Shown here: in pieces, positions 26,426-35,167 of the stretch
Numbering within the stretch: position 1 is the first letter of the stretch
How the letters are laid out: every line of letters starts with the position of its first letter
Assembly: GCA_011051755.1 (NCBI GenBank)
Contig: DRKN01000014.1
Location: forward strand, 1-39,752
DNA: 39,752 bases
Source of the DNA: Gammaproteobacteria bacterium
GTDB lineage: Bacteria; Pseudomonadota; Gammaproteobacteria; SZUA-152
Direction of reading: 5' to 3'
Translations under genes and position numbers: made by a program
The notes under the pieces: generated by a model
Databases searched by the model: none
What the model saw: the letters and a program-made list of their open reading frames with translations, nothing else
Told to the model about the DNA's origin: nothing

Positions 26426-27793
26426 TAACTTCTGTTGGCGCACGAAATCGACAAAGCGTGCGACCCAGCGGTTGCCTTCCATATTGCGCAGATGCGCATA
26501 GCAGGCCAGCACGTTGCGGTGAATGAGACCATCGTGGTGGCCATCGATACCGCTGCCGCGTTTTACTGCATAGGCGAACTGGAGTTTGTCGGAGAGGTTT
26601 TCCAGGGCCGAATAGTGAAATTCATGCGCCTCGATGTCCCGCGGTGTCGATGGGGTGGCCCAGGGCATGTGCCCGGTTTCCTGTAATTGTACATAACCAC
26701 GGCCCTGCGGGCGCTCGTGCATGACACTGTCGGCGGGCAGGGCACCGACCATCTCACAGCGGTGACCCTTCCATTTTATGCTGCGGGTCAGATACATCAG
26801 GCCGCCGCATTCGGCATAGGTGGGCAGGCCGGCGTTGATGGCGCAGCGGATCTCCTGCCGCAGGGCGGTGTTGGCCTCCAGTGCCGGCATCTGCGTCTCG
26901 GGAAAGCCGCCGCCGATGAACAGGCCGTCGATGTCGGCGGGCAGCTTGCTGTCGTGCAGGGTATTGAAGGGCAGCAGTTCGGCGCCGGCCTGGGCGAAGG
27001 CATCGAGATCACCCGGATAATAAAAGCCGAAGGCGGCGTCCCGGGCGATGGCGATACGCAGGTCGGTGGTGGGCCGGCGGGGTTTCGTGAGCAGTGCGGC
27101 GGTGGGCAGGGGGGCGGTGTCGGCGATGGTTAGCAGTCTGTGCAGATCGACCTGGGCCTCGATGGCCTGTGCCATGGCATCTATTTGTCGTTTGACGGCC
27201 TGGGCCTCGTTGCTGGGCACCAGGCCCAGGTGACGTTCGCGGATCCGTAGGGCGGGATTGCGGTGCACGGCGCCGATTACCGGCACGTCGGTGTAATGCT
27301 CGATGACCGCGCGCAGCTTGGTTTCGTGACGATGGCCACCGAGCTGGTTGAGGATCACGCCGGCGATGTTCACCTCCGGGGCGAAGGCCTGATAGCCGAG
27401 GATCAGTGGTGCGATGCCGCGCGTCATGCCCTGGGCGTCGATGACCAGGATCACCGGCGAACGCAGCAGGGTGGCGAGGGCGGCATTGCTGTTGCTGCCG
27501 TCCAGGTCGAGGCCGTCGTAGAGACCTTTGTTGCCCTCGATGAGGCAGAGATCGGCATCGCCGCCGTGGCTCTGTGCGGTGCGTAGGATCTCCGCCCGGC
27601 TCATGGTATGGAAGTCGAGGTTGTGGCAGTCGCGGCCGGCGGCACGCGACAACCACAGGGGATCGATGTAGTCCGGTCCTTTTTTGAACGGCTGCACGTC
27701 CCGGCCGCGCAGGCGGAAGGCGGCGCAGAGACCGATACTGAGGGTGGTTTTTCCCGAGGACTTGTGGGTGGCGGTGATGAAGAGCTGTGACAT
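26384..27793 (-). CDS. dsrN: DsrN, siroheme amidase (CobB/CbiA family)
   Basis: Glutamine-dependent amidotransferase related to cobyrinic acid a,c-diamide synthase. In dsr clusters it amidates siroheme for DsrAB. About 469 residues from ATG 27793. An ATP-binding N-terminal domain (ITATHKSSGKTTLSIGL, FKKGPDYIDP, LIEGNKGLYDGLD) is followed by a glutaminase domain with the catalytic Cys in YAECGGLMYL and His in EAHEFHYS. The track start at 27859 overlaps the preceding gene and adds a meaningless leader. The last dozen or so residues (RVGTAHQNIGVR) are encoded by a dispersed repeat. No cobalamin genes are near, supporting DsrN over CobB. Confidence 0.88.
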   Translation of the reverse strand: MSQLFITATHKSSGKTTLSIGLCAAFRLRGRDVQPFKKGPDYIDPLWLSRAAGRDCHNLDFHTMSRAEILRTAQSHGGDADLCLIEGNKGLYDGLDLDGSNSNAALATLLRSPVILVIDAQGMTRGIAPLILGYQAFAPEVNIAGVILNQLGGHRHETKLRAVIEHYTDVPVIGAVHRNPALRIRERHLGLVPSNEAQAVKRQIDAMAQAIEAQVDLHRLLTIADTAPLPTAALLTKPRRPTTDLRIAIARDAAFGFYYPGDLDAFAQAGAELLPFNTLHDSKLPADIDGLFIGGGFPETQMPALEANTALRQEIRCAINAGLPTYAECGGLMYLTRSIKWKGHRCEMVGALPADSVMHERPQGRGYVQLQETGHMPWATPSTPRDIEAHEFHYSALENLSDKLQFAYAVKRGSGIDGHHDGLIHRNVLACYAHLRNMEGNRWVARFVDFVRQQKLCRVGTAHQNIGVR

Positions 27794-27816
27794 GGCAGGT
27801 GTTGGCTCTGCGCCGA

Positions 27817-28818
27817 TCAGGCCGCGGCGCCGAAGCGTTCCCTGGCGCGTGCCTGCCACAGGTCACCGGCCTGGCGTTCGGCATCACTGATGCTGTCTGC
27901 GCGGCCCAGCAGCTTGAGGGCGATGGCGGTGGTGCCGATCACCGCAGCGTTGCCGTATTCATCGTCCTCCGTACCTTCCCACACGCCGCGCAGGCGCTGC
28001 ACGTTCAGTTCGTCGTCTTTCATGTGACGCGTCTTGAACAGGGCCGGCCATTCCTCGTTGCTCATCTCGCCGTCATGCACGCTCTGCACCAGACAGGCGA
28101 TATCCGGGTTGCGCTCGATCTCGCCACCGTCGCCCTTGATCACCGCCAGGTGCGGCATGCCGAGCAGCAGGGCGGCCTCTTGGTGCATGGGGCGATAACC
28201 CGGGTGAAAAATACCCTGCATTACGTAGTCGGCGTCGAAGGGATTGAGCATGCGGGCGATGGTATGCACCGGCGAGCGCAGGCCGAGGAGGGGACGCATT
28301 TCGATGATTTCATGCAGCTTGGGCGAGAGAAATTCGAGATCGAGATAGGCGAAGTTGGTGTCTTCGATGCGCTGCGCGGCCTCGGCCATGGTGGTGCAGG
28401 GGGCGATGCCCAATTCGCCCAGCACGTCCCGGGTATAGAGCCGCCCGGCGGTGTGGCCGCTGGCGCCGTGCATGAAGATTTTTGTGCCATTCTGCGCCAG
28501 CAGCAGGGTGCTGAGAATAAACCAGGGTAGCTGGCGGCGTTTGCCGGCGTAGGACGACCAGTCCAGATCTACCTTGGGCGCATCGGTGGGCCGTTGAATG
28601 GTCTCGCGCACGGCGCGGATGAAGCCGGCCAATTCTTCCGGTTCTTCTTCCTTCACGCGCAGCAGCATCAGGTAGGCGCCCAGCTGTTCGGGCAGCACCT
28701 CGTTTTGCATCACCATGCGAAAAGAGACCAGGGCCTCTTCCCGGGTGAGGGCGCGGGAGCCGTTCTTGCCCTTGCCGAGGATGCGAACGTATTGGGCGAA
28801 TGGATGTTCGGTTTGCAT
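27817..28818 (-). CDS. TrpD2/YbiB-like glycosyltransferase-fold protein
   Basis: 333 residues with the anthranilate phosphoribosyltransferase fold: an N-terminal helical domain (GSRALTREEALVSFRMVM, LLRVKEEEPEELAGFIRAV) and the larger alpha/beta domain. The TrpD substrate motif is altered (MHGASGHTAGRLYTRD), as in the TrpD2/YbiB branch, members of which bind nucleic acid rather than make tryptophan. It lies between dsrP and dsrN on the same strand, 23 bases before dsrN. A role in sulfur metabolism is not established to my knowledge. The ribosome binding site is weak. Confidence 0.82.
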   Translation of the reverse strand: MQTEHPFAQYVRILGKGKNGSRALTREEALVSFRMVMQNEVLPEQLGAYLMLLRVKEEEPEELAGFIRAVRETIQRPTDAPKVDLDWSSYAGKRRQLPWFILSTLLLAQNGTKIFMHGASGHTAGRLYTRDVLGELGIAPCTTMAEAAQRIEDTNFAYLDLEFLSPKLHEIIEMRPLLGLRSPVHTIARMLNPFDADYVMQGIFHPGYRPMHQEAALLLGMPHLAVIKGDGGEIERNPDIACLVQSVHDGEMSNEEWPALFKTRHMKDDELNVQRLRGVWEGTEDDEYGNAAVIGTTAIALKLLGRADSISDAERQAGDLWQARARERFGAAA

Positions 28819-28891
28819 GCTATGTCCAGAGTTTGGGAGTTGTGTTTGGTCGTAGATTCTAGCCTATTCTGCCAAATGACCCACGCAGTAC

Positions 28892-29040
28892 TGTAGGAGC
28901 GGGTCATGCCCGCGATCAGTCTTGCCGAAAACGGAATGAAACGCAGAGATGCAAAGAAAACCTGTTCAATAATCTTTGCGTTCTTTGCGTGAATTCTCAC
29001 TGTCGAAAAAGACTCATCGCGGGCATGGCCCGCTCCTACA
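28892..29040. repeat. REP-like inverted repeat between dsrP and the trpD2-like gene
   Basis: Arms of 25 bases (TGTAGGAGCGGGTCATGCCC... at 28892-28916 and its complement at 29016-29040) differ at one position. Each arm contains its own small GGGYCATGCCC palindrome. Inside, AACGCAGAGATGCAAAGAAA and TCTTTGCGTTCTTTGCGTG form a second imperfect arm pair. No gene in the 28819-29061 gap. Confidence 0.85.
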
Positions 29041-29061
29041 AACCGTGGCTTGGGCTACACC

Positions 29062-30273
29062 TTATTCCGCTTTGTCGTGTGCATCGACCCGGGCATCTTC
29101 CAGGCTCAGGGGCAGAAATTTGAACAGGCGGATACCGACCACCACGATGGCCAGAGCGATGCCGACACCGCCAATGCCCAGCAGGGTTTCCGCCAGGGTG
29201 GGTGAATAGGGGCTGATCACGCCGTCGAAAAAGCTGCTGCTGACCGCCTTGCCCGGAAACAATTGCAAGGGGTAGGCCTGACCGCCAATGATGATGACGT
29301 AGATCATGGCCATGCCGCCACCCACCACCAGCACGGCGGCGGTGGTGACCCAGCCGATGGCGGCGCGGAAGGGACTGAACCAGGCGATGGCCATGGGAAC
29401 CAGACTGCCGAGCAGGATGTATCCCACCCAGAACAGGCCACTGTAGACGTTGTTGCCGTCGAGGATGAACTGCTCCACGTCACGGTGTTCCGCCGCGTAC
29501 AGGTTGGTGAGGTGGTAGATGGCGACGAAGAGCAGCGCAGTGACCACGAACAGGCCGAGCAGGCGTTGCAGGCGGTGGATCATGTCATCACCGAGCGGGC
29601 GGCCACTCCAGCGGTAGCTGGCGAACAGCACCAGCATGAAGATGGCGAGGCCGAAGGAGAAGGACAGGGCGATGAACAGGGGCGCCATGATGGCGGCATC
29701 GTAGGCCTGACGGGCCACCAGAAAGCCAAAAATAGAACCGGTACCCAGGGTGAGAATCAGGCGCCAGAGGAAGGCAAACAGACCGGCGCCCCGGGTGAAA
29801 CGGTTTCCACGACGCTCCATCAGGGTCCACAGATAGACCGCGACGATGACGAAGAAACCGTTATAGAGAATGATGTTCCAGGCGAAGATGGACATGAAAT
29901 TGAGATTCATCATGGCCATGATCAGGCGGTCGGGACGTCCCAGGTCGAGCACCAGCACCAGCAGACCGCCGGCCAGCAGGGCGATGGCCAGCAGGCCGGA
30001 GAGGCGCGACAGGGGTTTGAATGCCGTGCGCCCGAATATCGAGGCCATGGTGGCAACATTGAGCGCGCCAGAGGCGGCGACGATGAGAAACACGGCGAAC
30101 ACGTGCGGCATGCCCCAGACGATCTGGTTGTTCATGCCCGTGACCCAGTGACCATTGTGCTCCATGTACCAGGCGGCGCCCAGACCGACGGCGATCAACA
30201 GTCCCAAAAAAACCAGCAACGCCCAGTAGCCGCCGCTGTTTCCGGAAATCTCACGAAAGGTGCTGGGTTTCAT
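29062..30273 (-). CDS. dsrP: DsrP, NrfD-type integral membrane subunit
   Basis: 403 residues, almost entirely hydrophobic, with about ten predicted membrane helices; NrfD/PsrC family. It is the quinone-interacting membrane part of DsrMKJOP that works with the iron-sulfur protein DsrO. Typical segments are YWALLVFLGLLIAVGLGAA, LDLGRPDRLIMAMMNLNFM and FSFGLAIFMLVLFASYRW. It starts 12 bases after dsrO. The 505-codon plus-strand ORF across it is a shadow. Confidence 0.93.
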   Translation of the reverse strand: MKPSTFREISGNSGGYWALLVFLGLLIAVGLGAAWYMEHNGHWVTGMNNQIVWGMPHVFAVFLIVAASGALNVATMASIFGRTAFKPLSRLSGLLAIALLAGGLLVLVLDLGRPDRLIMAMMNLNFMSIFAWNIILYNGFFVIVAVYLWTLMERRGNRFTRGAGLFAFLWRLILTLGTGSIFGFLVARQAYDAAIMAPLFIALSFSFGLAIFMLVLFASYRWSGRPLGDDMIHRLQRLLGLFVVTALLFVAIYHLTNLYAAEHRDVEQFILDGNNVYSGLFWVGYILLGSLVPMAIAWFSPFRAAIGWVTTAAVLVVGGGMAMIYVIIIGGQAYPLQLFPGKAVSSSFFDGVISPYSPTLAETLLGIGGVGIALAIVVVGIRLFKFLPLSLEDARVDAHDKAE

Positions 30274-30285
30274 GTGTCAAGCCTG

Positions 30286-31071
30286 TTAGATATTCTGATA
30301 GCGCACGCCAAGGTCGAGGCGCAGATCGCCACGGATCTCGGTACTCGGCTCGCTGGCCAGGCGTCTTGCAATCTCGCTGTCGGCATCCTTGAGGTCGCCG
30401 AACAGGATGGCCTTTTCCGGGCAGGCCTCGGCGCAGGCGGGGATTTTTCCCTGGTCGACACGATGCACGCACAGGTTGCAGCTCTCCACCGTGCCCTTGC
30501 CACGCGGCGATGCGGTTTTTTGCCCGTGCAAATCCTCGTGAATGAAGGAGCGCGCCTTGTAGGGGCAAGCCATCATGCAGTAGCGGCAGCCGATGCAGCG
30601 GTGTTTGTCCACGAGCACGATGCCGTCGTCGCGCTTCATGGAGGCGCCGGTGGGGCAGACGTCCACGCAGGGTGGATGGGCGCAGTGCTGGCACATCATG
30701 GGCAGCGAGGTTTCGTGGCCGGTGGTGCGGTCACGCAGCGTGACCTTGCGTATCCACTGGGCCTTCTGTGCGGGGGATGAGCGTTGTTCGTCGCTACTGC
30801 CGCGGCCCCAGCCATGTTCCATCTCGCAGGCCTGGACGCATGCGTCGCAGTCGTTGGCGCATTTGCGGGTGTCGATGAGCAGGCCCCAGCGGTTTTTGCT
30901 GCTGACGGCCTGACTGGCGGGGCGTGCCTGTACCACGCGGGTGAGTACGAGGCCGCCGCCCAATGCCGCAGCGCCGGTGATGACGGCGCTCTGAGCGAGA
31001 AAACGGCGTTTGTAGCTGTCGATCTTGTTGTTCATGACTTTTTCGCCACTCAGGGCCTTTTCGTCGCTCAT
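30286..31071 (-). CDS. dsrO: DsrO, periplasmic iron-sulfur protein
   Basis: 261 residues from ATG 31071. A twin-arginine-like leader (YKRRFLAQSA followed by VITGAAALGGGLVL) points to Tat export. Four cysteine groups follow, for four [4Fe-4S] clusters: CANDCDACVQAC, CQHCAHPPCVDVC, CIGCRYCMMAC and CNLCVHRVDQGKIPACAEAC. Partner of DsrP and DsrJ on the periplasmic face. Its ATG overlaps the dsrJ stop (ATGA) and it has a strong GGGGAGG ribosome binding site, which fixes the start; the track start at 31164 is too early. Confidence 0.94.
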   Translation of the reverse strand: MSDEKALSGEKVMNNKIDSYKRRFLAQSAVITGAAALGGGLVLTRVVQARPASQAVSSKNRWGLLIDTRKCANDCDACVQACEMEHGWGRGSSDEQRSSPAQKAQWIRKVTLRDRTTGHETSLPMMCQHCAHPPCVDVCPTGASMKRDDGIVLVDKHRCIGCRYCMMACPYKARSFIHEDLHGQKTASPRGKGTVESCNLCVHRVDQGKIPACAEACPEKAILFGDLKDADSEIARRLASEPSTEIRGDLRLDLGVRYQNI

Positions 31072-31508
31072 GGCTGTCCTCCCCTTAGCGACGTTGCTGA
31101 GGGTTCGGGGATGGAAACATGGCACTGCCAGCAGTCCACCTGCACGGCCGCATAGTCGTGGCATACGCGGCAGAAGTGGCGTGGGTCAGCGGCCGTGACT
31201 GGTTGGCTATGGTCATCCTGCACCACATGGCAGGTAAAACAGTGTTTTAGGCTGTGCTGCCTGGTGCGAATGCCGCGTTGCACGGTGTCGTCACGCTGGT
31301 GTTCGAGCAGCGCCATGTGATTGCGGCGCATGAACCCGGTGTCTTCCACGCACTGCTCACCCTTGATCGCTTTGGGGATGTCCGGCAGCGGGGCAGCGGC
31401 GAGTGCCGGTGTGCCTGCCGCCAGCAGCAGGGCCAGCAAAAGGGGGAATCCATAGCGTTTCACCACCAGGGCTCCCGGTTTCGCGCTCGGTTGTGGTCTG
31501 TGTGTCAT
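31068..31508 (-). CDS. dsrJ: DsrJ, periplasmic triheme cytochrome c
   Basis: 146 residues from ATG 31508. A signal peptide or anchor (FPLLLALLLAAGTPALA) is followed by three haem c sites: CFTCH, CRVCH and CWQCH. DsrJ is the triheme subunit of DsrMKJOP, known for one haem with an unusual Cys ligand; the Cys in GEQCVEDTGFMRRNHM is the likely candidate here. The track frame opens inside dsrL; the chosen start leaves a 14-base gap to dsrL and puts the signal peptide at the N-terminus. Coupled to dsrO by ATGA. Confidence 0.93.
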   Translation of the reverse strand: MTHRPQPSAKPGALVVKRYGFPLLLALLLAAGTPALAAAPLPDIPKAIKGEQCVEDTGFMRRNHMALLEHQRDDTVQRGIRTRQHSLKHCFTCHVVQDDHSQPVTAADPRHFCRVCHDYAAVQVDCWQCHVSIPEPSATSLRGGQP

Positions 31509-31522
31509 CCGTGGCCGCCAGT

Positions 31523-33499
31523 TTATTCGCCCAAGCCCATCTTGATGTAACCGGTGGGGCAGACGTCGGCGCAGATATGGCAACCGATGCAGCGGGTGTA
31601 GTCGGTTTCCACGTAACGGCCGGTGGTGTACTTGTCCTTTTTTACCTTGTGCACGGCATCTTGTGGACAATAGATGACGCAGTTGTCGCATTCGAAGCAC
31701 ACACCGCAGCTCATACAGCGACCGGCCTCGGCCACCACCTTCTCTTCCGCCAGGGCCTGCACGCGCTCTTCGAAGTGACCCAGCACCTCACTGGCGTCCG
31801 GCACGTCTTCCTTGCGCCGGTGGCGTGGTTCGTACTCGAAATGGCCGAGGAACAGTTCGTCGGCGGAGATAATGGCGTGGGCCGAGCGATCCTCGAAGTT
31901 GTGGATGGCAAAATCGGCTTCGGCGGTGCCGCGGCGGCCACGGTCGATGCCACGGGTATGCTGGTCGCCTTCCGGCTGGAATTTTTCCGGCGCCAGCTGG
32001 ACTTCCTGCAATTTTTTCAACAGGTCGAAGTGGTGCACGTCGACCTTGGGCCGCTTGCCCTGCGCCTGATGTTTCAGGTAGTGATCGATGCTTTCGGCGA
32101 CGACGGAGGCCTGGCCGATGACGGTGGTCAGCAGGTGTGGCTGGACGATATCGCCGGCGACGAAATAGCCCTCCCTGCCGGGCATCTGGAAGTTTTTGTC
32201 GGCGTCGATGAGGCCGCGTTCGTTGGCGAATTCGTCCATGCCGTCAAAACGGCCGGCCTGACCGATAGCGGCGACGATAATGTCGGCCTCGATATCGTAT
32301 GCGGAGCCTTCGACGACTTCCATCTTGCCGTTTTCCCGCTTTAGCTCGCGCACGCGCAGGGCCCTGGCGCGGCCGTCGTCGCCCATGATGATTTCCAGTG
32401 GATCCACCGCAGCGATGATCTCGATGCCTTCGCGGGTGGCGTCGTCCACTTCGTGCTGCGAGGCGGTCATGTCGGCGATGGGGCGGCGGGACAGCAGGGT
32501 GACGTCGACGCTGAGGCGTTTGGCATCGGCCGGCAGGCGCTGTTCCTTGCCGCTGGCGATGACGTTTTCGACCCGGGCATCGTCGCTCAGACCTTCGACC
32601 CTGCCGAGACGGCGGGCCACGGAGGCGACGTCGATGGAGGTGTCGCCCCCACCGATCACCAGTACCTTGCCGGCTACGGCCTTGAGATGGCCACGGTTGA
32701 AGGCTTCGAGGAAGGCGATGCCGGACAGACAGTTGCTGGCCTCCTTGAAATTGGCGATGGGCAGGTCACGGCCGTTCTGCGCACCGATGGCGAAGAGGAT
32801 GGCGTCGAAGTCCTTCTCCAGTTCTTCCAGCGTCACGTCACGGCCGACGCGGGTATTGAGACGGGTCTCGACGCCCATGTCGATGATACGGTTCATCTCG
32901 CCATGCAGTACGTCACGCGGGGTGCGGTAGCCGGGGATGCCGTACATCATCATGCCGCCGAGGTTTTCGTGATCGTCGAACACAGTGCAGGCATGGCCCA
33001 TGCGGCGCAACTGGTAGGCCGCGGACAAACCACAGGGGCCGCCACCGATGATGGCGACCTTCTTGCCGGTATCCAGGCCGGCTGTGAAGCTGTAGCCATT
33101 TTTCAGTGCGGTGTCGCCGATGAACTGTTCGACGGCATTGATGCCAACAAAGTCTTCCACTTCATTTCGGTTGCAGCCCTCTTCGCAGGGGGCGGGGCAG
33201 ACGCGGCCCATTACCGAGGGGAAGGGGTTGGCATCGGTGGAGCGGCGGAAGGCATATTCGCGCCAGTCCATGTCAGCGGCGGGTTTTTCTATACCGCGCA
33301 CGATATCGAGCCAGCCGCGGATGTCCTCGCCGGCCGGGCAGCTGCCCTGGCAGGGTGGGGTTTGCAGCAGGTAGGTGGGGCACTTGTGGCTGGTATCGGC
33401 CGAAAAGATCTGCTGAGCCCAGGGAATATGCTGGTTGTCGCCATCCTTGAACTTGCGGAAGGTATGTGCTTGTTTCACTTTATCGGCCGGTGTTGCCAT
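31523..33499 (-). CDS. dsrL: DsrL, iron-sulfur flavoprotein NAD(P)H:acceptor oxidoreductase
   Basis: Cytoplasmic redox partner of DsrAB that couples sulfur oxidation to NAD(P). The 658 residues match A. vinosum DsrL in length. An N-terminal GltD-like cysteine region (PPCQGSCPAGEDI, CPAPCEEGCNRNE), an FAD-binding motif (VAIIGGGPCGLSAAYQL, about 148), a nucleotide-binding motif (VLVIGGGDTSIDVAS), then a C-terminal ferredoxin domain (CMSCGVCFECDNCVIYCP, CIGCHICADVCPTGY). ATG 33499 has AGGAGA upstream. The presence of dsrL supports the oxidative direction. A perfect inverted repeat separates it from dsrK. Confidence 0.95.
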   Translation of the reverse strand: MATPADKVKQAHTFRKFKDGDNQHIPWAQQIFSADTSHKCPTYLLQTPPCQGSCPAGEDIRGWLDIVRGIEKPAADMDWREYAFRRSTDANPFPSVMGRVCPAPCEEGCNRNEVEDFVGINAVEQFIGDTALKNGYSFTAGLDTGKKVAIIGGGPCGLSAAYQLRRMGHACTVFDDHENLGGMMMYGIPGYRTPRDVLHGEMNRIIDMGVETRLNTRVGRDVTLEELEKDFDAILFAIGAQNGRDLPIANFKEASNCLSGIAFLEAFNRGHLKAVAGKVLVIGGGDTSIDVASVARRLGRVEGLSDDARVENVIASGKEQRLPADAKRLSVDVTLLSRRPIADMTASQHEVDDATREGIEIIAAVDPLEIIMGDDGRARALRVRELKRENGKMEVVEGSAYDIEADIIVAAIGQAGRFDGMDEFANERGLIDADKNFQMPGREGYFVAGDIVQPHLLTTVIGQASVVAESIDHYLKHQAQGKRPKVDVHHFDLLKKLQEVQLAPEKFQPEGDQHTRGIDRGRRGTAEADFAIHNFEDRSAHAIISADELFLGHFEYEPRHRRKEDVPDASEVLGHFEERVQALAEEKVVAEAGRCMSCGVCFECDNCVIYCPQDAVHKVKKDKYTTGRYVETDYTRCIGCHICADVCPTGYIKMGLGE

Positions 33500-33546
33500 G
33501 GTGTCTGTCTCCTAATCCACGGGTGTTAGGTCGTGGGTTGTTTTCA

Positions 33547-33624
33547 CAGACCGTAGGGTGGGCATTGCCCACCAGGGGTGAACCCGCGATGTCGATTGGT
33601 GGGCAATGCCCACCCTACGGTCTG
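33547..33624. repeat. Perfect 28-base inverted repeat between dsrK and dsrL (GTGGGCA type, copy 3)
   Basis: Bases 33547-33574 are exactly complementary to 33597-33624, with a 22-base spacer. Each arm holds a palindrome TGGGCATTGCCCA. The arms begin CAGACCGTAGGGTGGGCA. Its flanks show no gene. Confidence 0.95.
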
Positions 33625-33644
33625 GTGTGTTCATGTTATTATCG

Positions 33645-35150
33645 TTATTCCTTTGCACCCAACTGGATGGCGTCGCCAACCACTTCGTGCAGGCTGGTGA
33701 TCATGTCGCCCTGGAACTGGTAGTGGGGCAGGGTCTTGGCAAACTGCGTCTTGCAGATGGCACAGATGGCCACCAAGGTGTTGACACCATTTTCTTCCAC
33801 GACCTGTTGCAGGGCCTGCATGCGGGGCATCGCGCCCTTGACCCGCAGTTCCATCAGGTCATCGGTGAGCAGACCACCCCCCCCACCGCAGCAAAAGGTT
33901 TTTTCGTGGATGGTGTCGGGGGCCATGTCGAAAAAGTGGTTGGCCGCGGCCTTGATCACCTCGCGTGGCAGGATGAACTGCCCGCCGGGTATATTGCCCA
34001 TGCGTGAGGCGCGCGCCACGTTGCAGGAATCGTGAAAGGTGATGCGGCGATGGTCGTTGGCTTCCTTGTCCAGCGTGAGGGCGCCACGCTGGATCAGGTC
34101 GTAAGTGAATTCAACGATGTGCTGTGGTGCCGGATACTTGGGATCGAGGAAGTCGAACGGACCGATCAAGGTATTCCAGAAGCTGTAGGCGACGCGCCAG
34201 GCATGGCCGCATTCGCCGACGATGATGCGTTTGACGCCCAGTTCGAGGGCGGCCTCGCGGATGCGCATGGCAGCCTTTTTCAGGTTATCGCCACTGCCGA
34301 TGAACAGGGAGAAATTGGCGGCCTCGGAGGCGTGGGAACTCAACGTCCAGCGGATACCGGCCTGGTGAAATACCTTGGCATAGCCGATCAGGCCATCGAT
34401 ATGGGGCTCGGCGAAGAAATCGGCCGACGGCGTGATCAGCAGTACGTCGGCACCCTTTTGATCCACAGGAAAACGCACCAGGACGCCGGTATCCTCTTCG
34501 ACGTCTTCTTCCAGGCCTTCCAGGGTGTCGACCAGCGCGGGCTCCGGCAGGCCGAGGTTGTTGCCTATCTTATGCACCTTGGCGAGGATTTCATTGCAGT
34601 ATTTCTGGCCCACACCGATGGAATCCATGACCTCGCGCGCGGCCATGGAAATCTCCGCGGTATCGATGCCGTAGGGGCAGAACACAGAGCAGCGGCGGCA
34701 TTGGGAACACTGGTGAAAATAGTTGTACCAGTCGTCCAACATTTCCTTGTCGAAATCCTTGGCGCCGACCAGCTTGGGACAGTGTTTGCCGGCAAAGGTG
34801 TAATAACGGCGATAGACGCTGCGCAGCAGATCCTGACGGGCAACGGGCATGTTTAACGGGTCTTCCGTGCCGAGAAAATAATGGCACTTGTCGGTACAGG
34901 CGCCACACTTGACGCAGGTATCCAAAAACACGCGCAGAGCCTGTGAGCCGTCGACCAGTTCGCCGAGGCGTTTGACGGCCTTATCCTGCCAGCCATCGAC
35001 TAGTTCGCCGGGGTAGCCGATGTTTTCGTTGTGCAGCGGTTTGGCCGGGAAGGTTTTGAGGTGCTGCATCGCCCCGGGTTTAACGCTCGGCAGATCCGGG
35101 GTTTCCTGGTGTGGTTGCAGTGCCGGGGTATCGAAGTTTGCCTTTGCCAC
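33645..35150 (-). CDS. dsrK: DsrK, HdrD-like iron-sulfur subunit
   Basis: Cytoplasmic catalytic subunit of DsrMKJOP, related to heterodisulfide reductase HdrD, thought to act on the DsrC trisulfide or disulfide. The 501 residues carry two ferredoxin-type groups (CVKCGACTDKCHYF and CSQCRRCSVFCPYGID) and the CCG-domain ligands for a non-cubane cluster (GECGHAWR, HDSCNVARA, FCCGGGGG, AICAICKTQF). The start is GTG 35150 with GAGG upstream. dsrM lies 17 bases upstream. Confidence 0.95.
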   Translation of the reverse strand: MAKANFDTPALQPHQETPDLPSVKPGAMQHLKTFPAKPLHNENIGYPGELVDGWQDKAVKRLGELVDGSQALRVFLDTCVKCGACTDKCHYFLGTEDPLNMPVARQDLLRSVYRRYYTFAGKHCPKLVGAKDFDKEMLDDWYNYFHQCSQCRRCSVFCPYGIDTAEISMAAREVMDSIGVGQKYCNEILAKVHKIGNNLGLPEPALVDTLEGLEEDVEEDTGVLVRFPVDQKGADVLLITPSADFFAEPHIDGLIGYAKVFHQAGIRWTLSSHASEAANFSLFIGSGDNLKKAAMRIREAALELGVKRIIVGECGHAWRVAYSFWNTLIGPFDFLDPKYPAPQHIVEFTYDLIQRGALTLDKEANDHRRITFHDSCNVARASRMGNIPGGQFILPREVIKAAANHFFDMAPDTIHEKTFCCGGGGGLLTDDLMELRVKGAMPRMQALQQVVEENGVNTLVAICAICKTQFAKTLPHYQFQGDMITSLHEVVGDAIQLGAKE

Positions 35151-35167
35151 GTTGTACGACCTCGTTG

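Noticed and set aside
26384-27793. Cobalamin-pathway CobB
   Set aside because: No other cobalamin genes are present and the neighbours are dsrP and dsrR, so DsrN is the better call.
27817-28818. Anthranilate phosphoribosyltransferase TrpD
   Set aside because: The substrate motif is altered and no trp genes are near; it fits the TrpD2/YbiB branch.
29263-30780. 505-codon plus-strand ORF opposite dsrP and dsrO
   Set aside because: His/Gln/Gly-rich antisense shadow of two well-supported genes.
32453-33529. 358-codon plus-strand ORF opposite dsrL
   Set aside because: Antisense shadow; the minus frame carries clear FAD and ferredoxin motifs.
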